DNA from: Pagrus major
Lineage: Eukaryota > Chordata > Actinopteri > Spariformes > Sparidae
Reading direction: 5' to 3'
NCBI RefSeq assembly: GCF_040436345.1
Contig: NC_133237.1
Coordinates: forward strand, 22,573,749 to 22,637,748
DNA: 64,000 nucleotides
Shown: one piece after another, positions 33,321-47,800 of the stretch
How positions within the stretch are numbered: position 1 is the stretch's first letter
Layout of the letters: each line of letters starts with the position of its first letter
Position numbers and translations under genes: made by a program
The notes under the pieces: model-generated
The model's database searches: none
Seen by the model: the letters and a program-made list of their open reading frames with translations, nothing else
What the model was told of the DNA's origin: nothing

Positions 33321-36300
33321 ACTGCAGCGTTTTCAATTATATTATTTTTGGCGCCGCTCTTGCAAAGACAACTGGATCATTTCCGTTCCAAGTTGCAAAT
33401 AACAACAACAACAGCATACATGTCGATCGCAAGTTTAAGTACATGATGTGAGTGCTTCTTCCACGTCTTTCAGCTGATCAGTTTGTGTTTCCTAACAGTG
33501 CTGACATGGTGCTCTGACGACAAATCGACATACGATCATCAATCAAAGACTTACCCTCAATAAATAAAAAGAGTAAATTCATGCCTTACAACTATAAAAA
33601 AGACCCAACATGTTGATGAACTTTACTACAGCTCTTAGTAGTTATAGTTGAAAATAGACATGGCGCCTACATTACCCACAATGCATCTTTAACCATTAAG
33701 TCACATCATTTGGGGAAATTTATCAGATTACATGCAGCTTCCTCTGGAGCCACGAATGGCTAATGTTATACTTCTTTTCTCACATATATGCATTGGTACT
33801 CCACAAGACCTTTATACACCTTAAGGTGTAAAATTGGTGGAGTTACCCTTTAAGTTCTGTCAGCAGGGGAGAGAGGTGGGAGTCTTCAGCTGGTGATGAT
33901 CCCCAGGAATGTTGGCAGAGTCTCTGCGTCGCTGCTGTTCCTGTGCTGGCTCTGGCAGATACATTTAACAGCGCTGTGATCCCGCGGTGTCTTATCTCCC
34001 CTCAAACAACCTTAATCCTCCGCACAGAAATGTTACACCGCAGAGCGCCTCCCCTCCCACTGTAGGAGCTCAGCCTGGAACCCCCACACAGACACTCCTT
34101 CCACTCTTTTTTTCCATCTGAGATTTTAGATTACACACCTGCAGATTCCCTACGTGGCGCCGCGTGGCTCTCCTTTGAAGGCTGATGCCGTAGATTAAGT
34201 CGTGACACTCCCTCTGATACATTTACATCTGCCAAGGGAGATCATTAATTCAACAGAACCAAGCTATCATGTGTACAGTACGCTTGTGTACTTGCATGTG
34301 CTTGCTTGCATGCGATAAGTTATTTCAAGTGTCTTCAGAGAAGTTCAAGGAATGGAAGGAATGAACACTTATGATGCACTTCCACAGAAATGTCCTCCTT
34401 TGGAATATCAGTTAAAATGTGATTACTTCAGAAGCAGCACATAATAAATGTCTATGGCTGCCAAGTCCTGAGGTGTTTCCTCTAGAATAAAGGAAGGGAC
34501 CTCGCAGACTAAGGACATAAACACCTGTTGTCTGCAGGTGCATCCTCTGCTGAGGCGTCATCATAATTAGGCACTTCTGAAGTCGGCCTCTCTTCTCGAG
34601 AAACCGGTGATGAGGCCAGGGTGAGGAGAGGCCAACACAGCAAGTCCTTTGTGGCTTCAGGGGCCTCCATCGGAGTGTGGAGAGATAACATTGGACAGCT
34701 TGCCCCTGAGGAATGCAATCGGGACAGTGCTTGGGCCGAAGCCAGAGACTCCACTGAGCCTTTCAACAGAACCCATCACTGAATCATCTCTTCAGCTTCA
34801 CACAGAGCAGAGTCAACTGATCTCAACCAAGTGAGTGGTCCGATCGTAGCATGTCGACACGGACGCAGGCTTTGACGCGCTCTGATTGGGTTTATCCCAC
34901 TGTAAAACCAGTAAGTGCTTGAGGGCTCTCTCCACAATTTACTGCATTGTTTAAGAGAGGAACGACGGGGAAATCCAGACCCCTTTGAGCGAGCACAAGT
35001 TTAGACCTACTGGTACTCAGCCCAGTAGCAATCTTTCTGTTATTCAATTAATGATTTCTGATGTTTTTACATGATTTGAGCCAGCAAAAATATAATTTTG
35101 GTACTTTGGATTGAATAACAAACATTTATATTTAACCATATTTAACTTTAGTGACCACAGAAATGCCTTTGCTTTGGTCACTCAAAAGCGCTCCACTGTA
35201 TTTTGAGCTGACATCAGCTAAAGTCAGTGAGAGCTAACTGCTAAGGGCAAAGCCAATTCACATGCAGTTCAATAGATACTAGCACCAAGAACACCAAGAA
35301 GCTACTCTCATCAATTATTATTTTCATATTATTTTGATTCACTCACCACTAGCTAAGCCACACAGCTGCTTCACAAGATTCATTTAAGCTTAGCTTGGTT
35401 GCTTCTCAGTCTTTGTTCACCTAGATCATATAAATCAGCCCCTATAATAATTAACTCTTCCCCTGTTATTTCCTGGAGAAAGTGACAGTTGGAGCTTTGG
35501 TTTCATGAACAAACTTATCAAGCAAACACCCTCCTACTGTCCAGCTCCTCCCCTGCTGGTGCACCTGCAAAGTTTCCTCTTTCTGTGCATGCTCTTGTCC
35601 ACATGTCTTAAGGGTGTCTGCACATTTAATTTGTCTGTAAGATGTGAAAAGCTCCATGTAATTAGTTATGACAGTCGCACAAAGTAGATTACTGTATGTG
35701 CAGCAAAAATATGCAAGAACAGTATGTGCTTTATGAACTAACCCAAAAGGTAATCACATGACTAGCATCTGATATAAACAGCCCAGAGGAGACTCTTTGA
35801 TTTCTCTGAAACCAATGATCATTTTCGTCATTGTTAGCTCTCCAAGAAACTGGCCGTCCTGTTTGTGAAGTTACTCTCTTGCTGGTAGAATGAACGGCTG
35901 AGTCACAGCAGAGGGGGAGGCTCTACAAAAACAGAGCGTGAAAAGTACAGACAAGAGCAAACGCTGGAGGCTAGCCAACACCATAGTTTGATGTCTAAGA
36001 AAGGATGTTCATTTTGGGACTTAAATAAAAACAACTGTTTCCTCACAGAGCCCTCTGTGAAGACGTCATTATTGTGGCAGGGCACGCAAACACGAATCCT
36101 CTGTTTATCCACTCAGTTCAGTTAGCACACCAACTGTGGCTCCCTCGGTTGGTCCCAAACACGCACATCAATCCCTGGCCAGTTCTTCTACTGCACAAAT
36201 ATACCTCCTGAGCAGTGTGCAGTCCCTCACAAACAAATCACAAGGGAGGAACAACTTGAGAGGTAGAATTTTGGCTCAAGTTCATGTTTGCTTAATTTGG

Positions 36301-38460
36301 TTCTGAGAAATCTTTGTATGCATTTAAAGTGATTACAAGATTGGACACAGGCATCAGACGTCATTCGTCAGCTCTCCTGTTATTCTCCTCTTTCTATGCT
36401 AAGACTGTTATGCACCTTCAGACTTTATTTTCTCTTGGCAGTTTGTTTTATGTGTCTGAAGGGACACTAACTGCTCCTAACTTGGCTGCTGGTGTTAAAA
36501 TGAACCTTTACCATACATATAAACATCCGTCCTTTGCACTTTAGTTGTCATGTGGTGAGAGAGTCTCTGGGTTTCGATTGCTGCAGATTTCTCCAAGCAA
36601 ACAGGAAGTCATCACCAAAACTGAATGTGCAACAGGCAACACTTGGCCCAAGTACGAGCTGTAAAACTGTAAATAACTTTCTGTGAACGTGGGAGAATAA
36701 AAAGAAGTTGAAAAAGTGCATAACACTACAATATGTTGCAGTTTTCAGTGGAACACTGCAAAAAATGAAAGCATTGCATTTGAATGTATACCATTATAAT
36801 ATCACATTCAAATACAAGAAGGATTTGTGGTTGCAAATGCATGAAAGAATGAGGACTCTCTTGAAGTCACCAGACTTTATTAAAAAATGAAGAGCAGTGA
36901 ATATTTCAACACCGTAAAATTTGAGTATTACTAAATCTGCCGTGTCTTATCCTGTACTTTAATGCAAGCTGTTTGCTTTGGCACCGCCTGCTGCAAAATG
37001 GCAGCCCTTAAGGAAAACTGTATTTAGGGATCATGCCAGTAATCTGGCCTTGATAATACAGTTCAAACGCAATAATTTTCCTTCAGCACTGCGTCTTATT
37101 TTTCATGACATTAGTCATACACTGTGACACAGTTTTACTTTTACCACCAATACACAAGCAGATGTAAACCTTTTAGTTTTTTGGCAACTGTATTGATGGA
37201 TGTAATAAAATGTTCTTTTTAAGAAATACAAAAACTGTATCCGATCTGCTCACACTGAGAGGGTATGAAGGTCACAAAGGACTAGAGGGAAAAGACAGCT
37301 CACCATTCTATCAATGGCCGCGGTGACATTAAAGATGACATTTTGACCAGGGCTGTTTAGTCCTATTGTTATTTATTCCTTGTCACCGCTGCCCTTTTCA
37401 TTGGCGAGAAATAACAGAGCCAAAGTCTGACTTCTTCAAAGTAGCAGCCATGCCACCCAAAGTCAGTATTAATTGAATCTAAAGGACCACCACCCTAGCA
37501 TTTATCTCTGAAAGGCCTGTGTATTCTTCTCTCTCTGTGCTGCACAGGCTAATATCCTCCGATGTGAAGCCCTTTTTCTAACCCCTGACTGATTGTGGTT
37601 GGAGTAATCTTCAGTTCATTTCCTATTACAGCTCTCCACAAGCAGGGCGTCCGAGGGTCAAGTGGTCAGTCGCAAAGCCAAAGTGTTCGCAGCTCTCTCT
37701 TTGAAGTCTTTGATGGCCACTAACTAACAAAGAAGAGTGTATCCATGGCCACCGGTGGTGAAAGAGGGAGAATGTGTCGGTTGCCGCAGATAAAATCTCC
37801 CGGTTCATTTCAAGGTCAGCAGACTTTTCACACTTCCCAAACGTTGTTGGACGAGAAACACATTCTGTACCAGAGCGCTGCAGCACCTTTGGAAACCGAT
37901 GTTATGATTCATACAGGAAACTTTGGCCTCTGGAACAGACTTCAACACAATGTGCTTCCTCTCTCGCTCCTTCCACACTTTTCTATTGGCTGCAATATTT
38001 CATAAAATGTGTGTGGGGGCTGTGTGGAGATTTCCTGCTTTTCATGGCCAACTATTCAGTTTCCTTGGAAGATCTCGAGTCGGTTAACATGAAGGAAACC
38101 ACGCCACCCTTCATTCCACACATTAATTTGATGCGAGGCACTGTACGAAGGATGTCAATATAAACTAAACAAAGACGTTTCATTTTCGTGGCAGTTCATT
38201 GAAAGTCTCCACAGTCAGAGTTCACTGGGTGGGAGGTACAGCTGTGTGTAGCGCTTTCTCCGAACTAGACCCTTACATGGAGGCTGTGGGAAAGGGCCAA
38301 AGGAATCCTTCCAGAAGGGAATAAGGGTGAGAAACACAAATCTAAAGAGAACCTCTGTGGTCACGGGGCCTGTGGGTACAGTATGCGAGTCCAAGGAACA
38401 GCGTATACTGTCGACCTCTCTCTCATGCCCCCAGACCTCCACATAAGTCACATCAGCTTT

Positions 38461-38500
38461 CTCTGACAAAGCCCCTCTCTGACAAAGCCCCCCCCCCCCC
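38461..38500. repeat. Short tandem duplication plus poly(C) run
   Basis: CTCTGACAAAGCCC occurs twice in tandem and the second copy runs into 13 consecutive C (38488-38500). It is probably a slippage product. Confidence 0.8.
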
Positions 38501-38842
38501 GTCCAGCAGCACATCAGCAGTGCTGTGCACAGCGCACACTGAAGTCAGAGGGGTTCAGTGATGGGGTGTTGGCAATTTCAAGTTGTGTTTTTTTTCAGGA
38601 CAGGAGCAGCTGTTAAAATGTTATCCTGCCATTGTGTCCAAGCACACGATGTTTCACAACTGGCTCAGCTGTCCCGTGTTTTTTTTCACTGTCGCCTGTG
38701 ATCTGACTTTATCTTTGAGAGCCCATTTACCCTTTTAGAAATGAACATGACACGTTATCAGTGAGAACTGAGTGTCTGCACCCAACCCCTGACGGCTGGT
38801 GTAGATTGCTGAGCTTGGGACACATTATTGTGTATTAGAGGA

Positions 38843-39003
38843 GCTTTGATAATCGATTAATCGGTATCATTTTTATAAGAAAAAATGTCAGAATCTTCTG
38901 ATTCCAGCTTCTTTAATGTGAATATTTTCTAGTTTCTTTCACCTCTATGACAGTAAACTGAATATCTTTTGAAAAAAAAATGACAGTTTAATCGACAATT
39001 ATA
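38843..39003 (-). repeat. ATTAATCGATT-type dispersed repeat, copy 2 (reverse)
   Basis: The stretch runs from a GATAATCGATTAATCGGTAT start to a TTTAATCGACAATTATATAA end. Between them are 'AGCTTCTTTAATGTGAATATTTTC' elements and 'GACAGTAAACTGAATATCTTTTG' elements, the reverse complement of motifs seen at 62815-63163. The central part is partly deleted. Confidence 0.6.
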
Positions 39004-40723
39004 TAATGTTTATATAATGCATATGAACAAATCCTAGTTTAAACAGTCTATTTTAGCATAGACCAACCCACATTTTGAGTTTTCCTTTAAAATGTTCCTG
39101 TTTATTTCACACTGTCATGGTCAGCAACCCTATTGTATATTTCTTTGAATATACAACGGATTCTACATGAGCCAAATGCAAACTTAAGAAGTCCTTTAAA
39201 TAGTCCTGTTGTTTGCAGCACATTCCTTCAGCTATGTCATCTTTGTATAAATAAACATCCTCGACTAAACATATATGGCCACATAGCCACTGGAGTCAAA
39301 ACTCCCTTCTGAGCATTGTGAGCGTCTCTCCAGTGGTGGAGCTCGCCTTCAGCACTGTTGTACCCGAGCTTGTCAGAAGAACAAAGATGTCACTGCAGGG
39401 CGAGGCAAACAAAATGAAGGTGACAGTTTACTGCATGGCAAACCACACGGTCTTCAATATGCCAAAAATCCTCTGCACCTAGCCTGGCTTTAGCCAAAAA
39501 TCCCACATTCAGCCTCCTTAGTCTGCCCAAAGCCTGATGGATGTCGTCGTTGAGTCTCTGGGACCACCATGGCAGCTGCCAACACTCACAGTCTGCTCTC
39601 ATCAGCTCCCACAAAGCTAGTAAACTCTGTGGCCATTGTGGGTTAGCACTGCAGTGTGTTTTTGTGTCATGTGGACATCATGTGGTGAGCTTTTCAAAAG
39701 AACCTGCCATCCTGTATTCCAGCAGAACAGTAGCTCAGCGCGCCCCCGCCTCTCTTTGCAAAGGATCCAGGAGCTAATGCTCGGTAATTCGAGGGTACAC
39801 TCGGTCACGATGAAAAGAAGGGAGTGTTGTGAGTCTGCGTGCCAGCTTGCAACGAGGTGACATCTCACTCTCATGTCGCCTTGTACTTGTTTGTTCTCAC
39901 TGCCGAGCTTGATGAAGATGTTTTACTGTTCAATTGAAGTGTTTACACAACACCATCTGTCCCAAATTCCTTTTGCTAACATGCAAACAAATTGTGTGCC
40001 TCTGTTCTGAGCAAAAATGCTTCCCACAGTGAAATCAATTAAAACCAAAATTACATATTCAGACTAAGCACTTGCAGCTTCTCCTTGAAGTTAACAGGAA
40101 GAGAAAGATACACTGTTGATCAATCATCACTTGCTTTTACAGTAAATGAAGCTTTCCCTGCCCTGACCACAGAACAGTGTGGAAGCACTCTTCTCCATGA
40201 GTTGTGTGTTATTACATGTTATTAAAACTGGCCTTTTGACAAGCATGCATGAAATGAGTGCACATAAGTGCAAGAACTGCCCCTCTGGTTCTAATCAGAG
40301 TTGCGTTGCTTGTTTGGCAAGCACCATCTGCTGAGGACCCGGCCCCACTGGGGTGAAACTCAATCCAGATGCCTGCTATTTGGCAACCCCAGCACTGTCT
40401 CATCCTATACTCCAGACCGGCTTCCACAAAAAACATGGCCAACTCCACTCAGGGCAGTGGAGCAATCACTCATGTATGCATCTCGACTTTTCGTGAAAGT
40501 TTATTGAAATAATCTGATGGTCTTTCAAAAAATCAAACAAAAAACAGCAGCATGGGTCCAGATGGCTCCAGAAAGAGAGAGAGAGAGCTGTGAGAAACCA
40601 GGCTCTTGGTCTAAAGGGATATTTCACTTATTTGTAGTGTAAGTATAGAATGTTGAAAGCCTGAAGACGATCTTGTGATTAGCCTATGTGTCTGTTTCAT
40701 GGTGGAGGGATGGTTGTGCAGCT

Positions 40724-41281
40724 CAGGGGCCTCATTTATAAAAACAGACTTAGGATCAGTTTTGATCTCAAGTATGTCTTAAGCATAATACCACGTATAA
40801 GCAGTCATGTATCACACTTTGATGTGGAAATGATCTTATCTCTAAGCAAAGTCTGGACTTGATGTAAGTTATTTTCCTGCTGGTTATGTCAGGGTATTAC
40901 AGTTATTAAAGCCTGTGCTGTGGTGAGCTTTACATGAGCTTTATCTGCATGTTTGGTTTTGTTTGTCAGCCCGCTATTTAGTCCACTATGATACTTAGAT
41001 TCAACTTCCTCTACCATCGCTGTGAACTTGTTTTACAGATATTTTGACATTCCCTTTTGGTCCATTTGTGTAAGAGGAAATCACAAGGCAGGTGCCATTA
41101 ATTTGAGTTGATTTGACATTTATAGATCACAGGTGCATAAATAAGAAATTGGACTCTTAGAGTCGGCTGAAGGAAGGTTTTTATGCTCAGCATTTTTTGG
41201 GAATCAAACAAAAAGACAACATCGAAAATTGTCTTATGACTGAGTTAAAGACAAATCTAAGAACATTAAATGCGGCCCCAG
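40724..41281. mobile_element. Degenerate TIR element with GGGGCC(T/G)CATTTA ends
   Basis: The left end reads CAGGGGCCTCATTTATAAAA. The right end, reverse-complemented, reads CTGGGGCCGCATTTAATG. The terminal repeats are imperfect over about 17 nt. The interior has no transposase frame. The end motif resembles a known class of teleost non-autonomous DNA transposons. No convincing target-site duplication is visible. Confidence 0.45.
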
Positions 41282-41384
41282 GTCTGTTTGGTAGCTCCTT
41301 GAAGCAGCTCAACAACCCCCACATATCCATATTCTTCATATTTGTTTACAGAGCATCTATAATTTTGTCATCCTGATTGTCTGT

Positions 41385-41565
41385 ACTGTAATTTTACTAT
41401 TTTGTCGGTCCTGGAAGAGTGATCCCTCCTCTGCTGATTGAGATTTCCTCTTGAGTTTTTCCTCATCTGAATCAAATGATGGAAGGTGCTGTATGTCGTG
41501 TAGATTGGAAAGCCCCTTGAGAAAATGTGTGCTATGAGTTGTATAAAAATACTGACTTGACTCTG
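41385..41565 (+). repeat. Interspersed repeat 3'-tail-like fragment
   Basis: The motifs GGTGCTGTATGTCGTGTAGA, 'GATTGGAAAGCCCCTTGAG', 'TGTGCTATGAGTTGTATAAAAATA' (in part) and GACTTGACTC match the order of a frequent fish retroelement tail ('tgctgtacagattgtaaagccc...gatattgggctatataaataaaattgaattgaa'). It is old and truncated. Confidence 0.5.
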
Positions 41566-41805
41566 CCAGCATTTATGATATTTTCATGTTCAACTTCTAG
41601 ATTTCACTTTGAGTCAGGACACGATCCCTTCTGCTGCTCCACTTTGCTCCAATGTTAGCACACAGTGTAATGTAGAATTAGGTTAACCAATCATCGTTTG
41701 CAGGCATATCACCTAAACTTACTATGGTAAATACCACACAGATTATCAGTGCGCGAGCAGACAGTCTGCACTTTATCAGATCAAGTGCATTCACCCAGCC
41801 ACACT

Positions 41806-41810
<5 letters not shown>

Positions 41811-41847
<37 letters not shown>
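41811..41847. repeat. (CA)n microsatellite
   Basis: A CA run of about 17 units is preceded by an ATATACAC stretch. It is simple sequence in intergenic DNA. Confidence 0.9.
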
Positions 41848-41848
<1 letters not shown>

Positions 41849-44800
41849 CCTCCCTCTGGCTTGCTCAAATTCTAGAAACACCCCTTGGTTGTTACACAAC
41901 AGCAAAATCCTGCAGCTTTCCCCAGAATGCACTGCTCTCTTTGAAGTGAGGAGTGATGGGCTCATGGCATCCTGGGAAGAACCCCTGCTGTAAAAACCAT
42001 GTTATCTGTCTGTCAGTTTATCTATCAGCTCAACTATATATCTCTACAGTATCTGTCCCAAAACACTCCCCTCCATCATTTTATATTTGTTAGCAGGAAC
42101 AGATGTCTGCAGGCAGAAAACAAATGTCTGGAGGTCAGAGTTGAACTTTTACATAAATGACTTGTATTTATTCTCAAATGGATGTCCTAGAACTTCTAAA
42201 CAGTGAGTGTATTTGGTAAATCGAGACTTAAATGTTACACACAAATATCACCTAACAGTATAGAAAGACAACCGTATGCAAAGTTACTTCAGCTTTTTTG
42301 GCTTGTATTTACATCACCGACTATTTATAAAATAATCTGTGTCATAAATCTCTGTCCATGTGATGCAGTGGCTGTATTACAGTGTAGTATACACAGTTTA
42401 TAGAGCCATACATCAAACTCTGCACCCAGCCAAAACCAGTAAACAAGCTATTAGACATAATGAAGTATTATTTATGGTAGGTCTAATTCTGGAAAAAACT
42501 AAATGCCGACATAATGACATCAGATATTAATGGGATGGAAACGCTTTGAATGACGATTTAATCCGTCAGCCAAACCCCAGAAGTGCAACATCGTAAACAG
42601 AAATAGTTTTCAGCAGTTTGAGATGAAAGCAGGTCGAAAACGAGCTTGTGACTCTCAGTTTAAAGAGTAGAGCAAAGATTTGGATTCAGCAGCTCAGTCA
42701 CATTGAGCTGAAAGCATTTTGTAACTTGAGTTGCTTGGTTGCTAGAATTGCATGACGCTTTGCGGTACTACATCACACACCACCAAAAATGTCCACTGGA
42801 TCATATTTATGGACGAAAAAAGCTAGCAGACTCTACCTGGGCCAGAGTGGGAGCTCAGTGCACTTGGTGATTGTTGTTACACCACTAGGAGCTTTGGACC
42901 ACCCTCAGTAGGAGGTTTTCAGGCCTGGATTGGGAAATACTGGCTTGGAGCAATGCCAAAATCTGCACCAGAACTGGAGCTGGGTGACCAGACAGCAAAT
43001 CCGAGCTCAGCAGTCTCCACAGACATCATGACAGAGTTGAAGAGACCAAAGAGAAAATAGAAGAAGCTCAGAAGGAGAGAGAGTCTTGTGTTGATGCACT
43101 TGAAACTCTCAAGACGCCAAATTGCAAAAAAAACAAGTTTTGCATAATGTTGGTTTAAGCAGAGTGATACGATCCAGCTCGTTTTCCTGCCGTCTGTTTG
43201 TTCTTGAGAGACATAGTGTGTCAGGGATTAAAAGAATCTATTGTCTACCCGAGTCATAAATATGTGTTTGAGAGTAGGATAGATTACTTTCTATCTACCC
43301 CCTAAATGTAAATCACCTTTTTTTCTCTCAGTGTTTTTGCTCTCTTTGAATGTAATGTATCCAGGTGTAGAAAGTTAGAAATGCCCCAGAGGCTTTCATA
43401 TATAATGATACCTTTTCTCCCTGTGTTTCCCCGTAGAGACCATTAACCTCTTATGGCTTCAGTTGAATGATATATGGCGATATATCAGCATGTCAAGATT
43501 TATTGTGATGTAACACACTCATGCTGTGTGATGGATTTTCTCAGTTGCACTGCAGCAAGGTAAACACCAAAACATTATTAAAACTAACTTGAAGAGGTGT
43601 AAAGAAACCAGACATAATGGATAAAAACACAACATGTCGAGGCAGTGATTGATTCTCTGCTATCTCTATGCCATCCATGCGACATACAGCTGGGTGGCCC
43701 ATTATGTTCAGTAGATATAGTCTCTAATCACATCATCTTTCTGTGTGATCCAGTTAGGAACAAGTGACTAAAGGCTTCTACAACTAATAAACAGCATGCA
43801 TCCTGCATTGCCACTGGAAATGGGGCCTCAGATATGGACTGCAGACAAAAGCTGCCTTGTGTGTAGCGGCAGAGGAATGCTCAGGGAAGTCCATGCCTGC
43901 TCCCTGGACTTACTCTTATCTGATTGAAAGCACAGGGAGGCCCATGCATTTATTCAGGCTTTCTTCTACAAGCTGGTTAAGCCCAAAGTCTGGCTCTCCT
44001 GCACAGCTGCAGCAGCGGGACTTGAGTTCAGCATGTCACCCAGACAAATCCAGGGGTTGGGAAGCACTTTGCGGTGATGGTTTTCTCGCAGCTCTATCTG
44101 TCTTTGTGTCTCTGGACGAGGCATGTTCTTTGTTTGCGCTGCAGTCATGTGTTTTTGGGTGTGAGGGAAATGTGGCTGATGTAAGAAAAACTGTGTAATG
44201 ACACCCTTGTGGTTCACTGATCCTACCCAAGGTCCTCCATGTGTTGGCTATAAACATAGAGTCCCACCTCTACATGACCTCACTATGCTCACACGGCTCA
44301 TCCCTTTACCACCTTAAATACATAAATAATGTGCACATGAGGAACATAAGGACAATGGATTATACTCCAACAATGTCCCGATTCCAGCTCTGTGTGGGAA
44401 AAGGAGGTGGTTATGTCCAACACTCTGTCGTCTGCTAAAGTCTGCATGTCTCTAAAAAATCCTGTGTGGTGAATGTAGACCTCCCATAAAACAAGGCTTC
44501 CAGACAAGGGCGGCCACCTCAGCTCTACCTCCACACAAACCTCCCACAATGCATTAAAAAGGCCAATAAACAGGCCTGCTGGCAGGCTAAGAGTGGGGAA
44601 TGTGCAGGGAGTAGAGAGAGGATGGTGATATGTGATGGGAGCAGACAGACACGACCTGTAGATTTGTCAGACAATTTGCTCTGTATACTGTTGTATTCAA
44701 TGTTGTATGTTTTTTAGGAAGCAGGCCAGAGGAAGTCAGAGAGGGAGATATTTGAGATGTTTATAAATAGGAAAGTTGGAGCCTGCACATCTGATAAGGG

Positions 44801-47800
44801 AAGGCCTCAAACAAAACACCAAACACAAGAACAATGGAGAGTAGGAGGGCTTTGGAAGGGATGGGGGCCCAGAGAGGGGAGGCTGAAAGGCCCACAGTGT
44901 AGCGGCGCAGCGAGAGAGGGAGGCACACAGCACCATGCTGACAGCACCACTCTGAAAACAGCACAGCAAATGTGTTTTGCCATCATCTTTCACCAGTTCA
45001 CAGATCAGCTGCTCCATGTTGTTATGAAGACATAAAAGGAAAACCAGAGAGAAACTCCTCTTTGCGGTTTAATGCTTCTGGAACGATGACTGAAATCAGC
45101 ATTAAATTTCAGCTTCCTCTGACACAACAACTCCTCCATGAAAGATTCAATTCTCAAGTGTTTTCTATGTACGTCCAGATCCAGTGGACCTGCATCTGGA
45201 CGTGGCTTCACACGTTATCAAACTATGACAAAATGTATGTTGTGTTTTCGTTGATGAGACGAGAAAGGACTTAAATGTCAGTTGGGCTATCGAACATTCA
45301 AACGATGAATGATTTTTTTCCACAATTTGCATCTAATCTGTTTGTCAACATACAACCAATACATCCCTGTCATTGATTGACGTGTGCATATTCCTAGGTG
45401 ATGCACTCCAAAACACATCTATGGACACAGTTTATTCACAATTCAGCAAAAAGAAAAGCAGAGTGCAGTGAAAAGAGACTGAGACTTGCCCTGTGGCTAC
45501 AGGTTAAGTGGGAAAAAACAAACAACCTGAAGAGACAGCTGAAGTCGTTTTCCCCCCTGCTGTGAATGTCACGGTGAGTTAGCTAACTCGACTGTAGCTC
45601 CTGTCCAGGTCCTGTTAACTAAGCATATTTGCTAACGTTAAGTCAATGTAACTGAGCAGTCGGCTGTGTCAACTTGTGGCAAACCATGTATGCTCAGCCT
45701 GGCTGGAAGCCAGTTTTTCTCATGAAAAAAGGTTTTCAGTTTGCGGTGACAAAATAATGAATGAGAATGGCTTCCAGGCTAACGTTGGCTGGGTTCATGT
45801 GTTTGCTAACTTCAGTTCGCTCGCTTCACAGCCTGATCAAACTGTCTTCGTTGTGAAAAACACAAAGCTGCTACTTATGCAAAGGCTTATTAGTCTAATT
45901 GAATGAGTTTAAAGAGAGAAAACATTTTGACTTAAAGTTCACTGAAAAGGATGACTTTTAATTGACTCAAACTCAACTAAAACTGTGAAGGATACAAATA
46001 AGCGTATTCGCCTACGGATTAATACGACATCTAAAATAGCTGCCAAAATTAACACTGTATGACACTTATGAAATGTGCAAACGTAACACTTCTGTGGTTT
46101 CCAAAAACGTGCAATACCAACATTTTCTTCTGATGACTGGGCTGATGTGTAGCCACATTCAGTAAATGCTGCCTTCTTTTACCTAAATCTGGAGGGTACA
46201 AGTGTCATATCCTGACCTATTATCCACTGTTCACAGGTCAATTAACAGAATATTCTATTTTCAGCTAAATTTACTCCATTTCTTCACTTTGTCTTTTGAA
46301 AACAACCTTCTAGTGAAAACGTGGTAATTTTTAAAACATTTACAAGTTGATGGATTATCAGTTTTGAGTCCAGACAGTCTCACTTGTGGAGGGTACCGGT
46401 TCAGGTGCTTTGAAGGACCCCCCCTTTCACTGGCAGTGTCCTGCAGGATGATCCAGAGTTAGGACTTTGCCTTCGTCATTAATGTAGCATGTGATCCATT
46501 CAAACAGGAATAAAACAGGATTACCCTGGGCCATTCTGTGTAAAGTGATGAGGGGCATGATTCCCTCAAGTTTCATCATGGGATCTGAAATGAATGGAAC
46601 AAAGACCCTTCTAGGAAATGTTATATCCATTACAAATCTGACACAATCAAAAATTGATAAGGACGGAGTGCCAGGACTGTATCAAATGTCCATAGTGTTA
46701 CGGCTGCAGCTTGTTTACGACTGGACTCATATGCAACAGAAAGAACAGTTTTACTGTTGATGGAGCCATTTGTCATCTAGTATTGTTTCCACAGTGACAC
46801 AAGTTTTGTTTCGCCATAACAAACAGTTTGTCACCACCCAATAGAGAAATGTGACAGGTTTGAATAATGACAGTGGCCCACAGCGCCAGTGCCCTTTTCC
46901 TCTCAGCTATGATGTTTTACTTTTGTCCAGACCTCCTTTATTGTGGCAGGAAGCGTGGTGTCAAAAGATCATCCCTGTGGCCAGGATGATGATTTAATAG
47001 CACTATCTAACTATACCATAGAATTTGTTAATGTTTTCCATCGTTGTTTTTTTATCCTCCTGTGAGTCACAGCAACATTGTGTACTGAAGAAGCTGATGA
47101 TTAATCTCTTTGGAAGCATTTAGGCAGAAACCCACCCATTCTCTAATGAATGCACTATAATTGTTGTTATTCATTTTCACATCAATTCATCTTCCCCACT
47201 CTATTTGCTACATTTGCATATATTGCTACATATCTCCTTTTAACCCTCAAAGACCTAGAAAACTGCCGGTGACTAAATATAGCTATTTTCTAAAATGTTT
47301 AATTACTATTGAACTGCTGACCATGCCATCACATGCTACAGCACTGATTCGTCAAGGAAACCAACGTAGTTTCTTTAGTTTCTTACTCCTGGCAAGTTCA
47401 CTTTGCTTCAATGTCCTCTGTAATGATTTGATAATCCTTTTATTTAATTTCTGACCTTTTTTGACACATCTACATGGTCAGTAAATTGAATATGGTATTA
47501 CACCTGTTTTTCATAGAAAATCACAGATGATAATATAACAAATTGCTGTAACTTGCTTAGGAAAGGTCAGATGTAGACACAAAATCATATGGAAGTCTAA
47601 AATATCCAGCTTCCTGAGGTTCTGTCTTGTGAGTTCACAATAAATTAAAAAAAACACCAAATTCTGAATGCCGTTTTATAAAAAGTATATTGAATTCATT
47701 GATTCTCACAAAAAGCAAATGTAAAATTGGGACTTTAAATGAGCCAGAGTGAAATTTAAGGTTCTCCAGAATCAAATGATAAATACATGAGAGTCAGGCG

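Larger units (their letters stand above)
32001..40723. other. Intergenic region, no gene recognised
   Basis: All reading frames are short, lack similarity to known proteins and lack exon-like borders. Recognisable content is limited to a repeat copy (about 32975-33320), a TIR-less repeat-like stretch ending in GTTACCCTTTAA near 33855, a short tandem duplication with a poly(C) run (38461-38500) and a repeat remnant at 38843-39003. The rest is AT-rich unassigned sequence. Confidence 0.7.
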
